56,181 bases of DNA, taken from assembly GCA_002310195.1 (NCBI GenBank), contig DBYS01000006.1, positions 40,955-97,135 of the forward strand. The letters are read 5' to 3'. The notes beneath the pieces are model-generated. The model saw only the letters and a program-made list of their open reading frames with translations. It was not told the origin of the DNA and searched no databases. Within the stretch, counting starts at the first letter, position 1, and each line of letters begins with the position of its first letter. Both the position numbers and the translations under genes were made by a program. The stretch comes from Bacteroidales bacterium UBA1180. Lineage in GTDB: Bacteria > Bacteroidota > Bacteroidia > Bacteroidales > Paludibacteraceae. This document shows positions 56,000 to 56,181 of this stretch, piece by piece.

Positions 56000-56181
56000 A
56001 TGGACAACAAAAAACGCGTTTACACCTTTGGTAACGGTAAGGCCGAAGGTAATGCCCAGATGCGTGAGCAACTGGGTGGTAAAGGTGCCAACTGCGCCGA
56101 GATGAACCTCGTGGGAGTACCTGTTCCTCCGGGATTCACCATCACTACCGATGTCTGCAACGAGTATTATCAGGTAGGTCA
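56000..56181 (+). CDS. ppdK: Pyruvate, phosphate dikinase, N-terminal part (3' end outside window)
   Basis: The first 60 residues of the enzyme are present. The start MDNKKRVYTFGNGKAEGNAQM is followed by LGGKGANCAEMNLVGVPVPPGFTITTDVCNEYY, the N-terminal ATP-grasp region of PPDK with GGKGANLAEM-like and PPGFTITT motifs. PPDK interconverts pyruvate + ATP + Pi and PEP + AMP + PPi. Together with fbp and glgP it points to glycolysis/gluconeogenesis based on PPi and glycogen use. It has its own promoter. Confidence 0.94.
   Translation, partial: MDNKKRVYTFGNGKAEGNAQMREQLGGKGANCAEMNLVGVPVPPGFTITTDVCNEYYQVG

Overview
The window looks like chromosomal DNA of a Bacteroidales (Bacteroidota) bacterium. 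The evidence is a CHU_C-type (T9SS type B) C-terminal domain, class III fructose-1,6-bisphosphatase, LL-diaminopimelate aminotransferase, a GldA-like ATPase, a Lys-type phosphoglycerate dehydrogenase, and promoters of the Bacteroidota type: TTTG, a spacer of exactly 20 nt, then TAnnTTTG. Shine-Dalgarno-like sites are largely absent. No species can be named from sequence alone.

Layout. 1-561 is the tail of a phosphoglucomutase gene. 604-10432 reads leftward: lspA, metK, holA, a secreted endonuclease I, a CHU_C protein, serA, serC, secG, an LptE-like lipoprotein and a sigma-54 activator. tRNA-Arg(ACG) follows at 10674-10747. 10939-17870 is a rightward surface-polysaccharide operon: KdsC-like phosphatase, DUF2284 protein, radical SAM enzyme, pyruvyltransferase-like protein, three GT2 glycosyltransferases and an unknown protein. 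17984-24802 is a second rightward operon: glgP, ABC ATPase, ruvB, HAD phosphatase, grpE, dnaJ, closed by a terminator. 24860-29312 is an accessory island of visibly lower G+C. It holds an iteron-flanked replication-initiator-like gene, a small membrane protein, a REP-associated (Y1) transposase with REP-like hairpins, and a three-gene cassette (NERD protein, secreted protein, membrane protein) bounded by 24-bp direct repeats.

29362-39838 is a nine-gene leftward run: glucosaminidase-LysM, DUF721, mutS2, outer-membrane protein, phosphoesterase, a FolK-DapF fusion, dapL, TetR, fbp. The fusion and dapL encode consecutive steps to meso-diaminopimelate. 39941-41628 reads rightward (collagen-like lipoprotein, methyltransferase). 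41690-51564 reads leftward in two transcription blocks, ppiD alone, and dnaX to gcvT. 51778-55735 reads leftward (S1/P1 nuclease, deacetylase-like protein, sugar transferase, SDR). ppdK starts at 56000 and runs off the window.

The most interesting unexplained signal is a family of about 105-nt intergenic elements at 10571-10673, 43746-43845 and 51581-51690. They share a two-domain hairpin architecture whose stems change sequence while keeping pairing. Two lie directly behind strong leftward promoters, in the leaders of ppiD and dnaX; the third follows tRNA-Arg. The next best are the FolK-DapF fusion, the 11-bp-phased iteron array beside the initiator-like gene, and the REP-flanked transposase.
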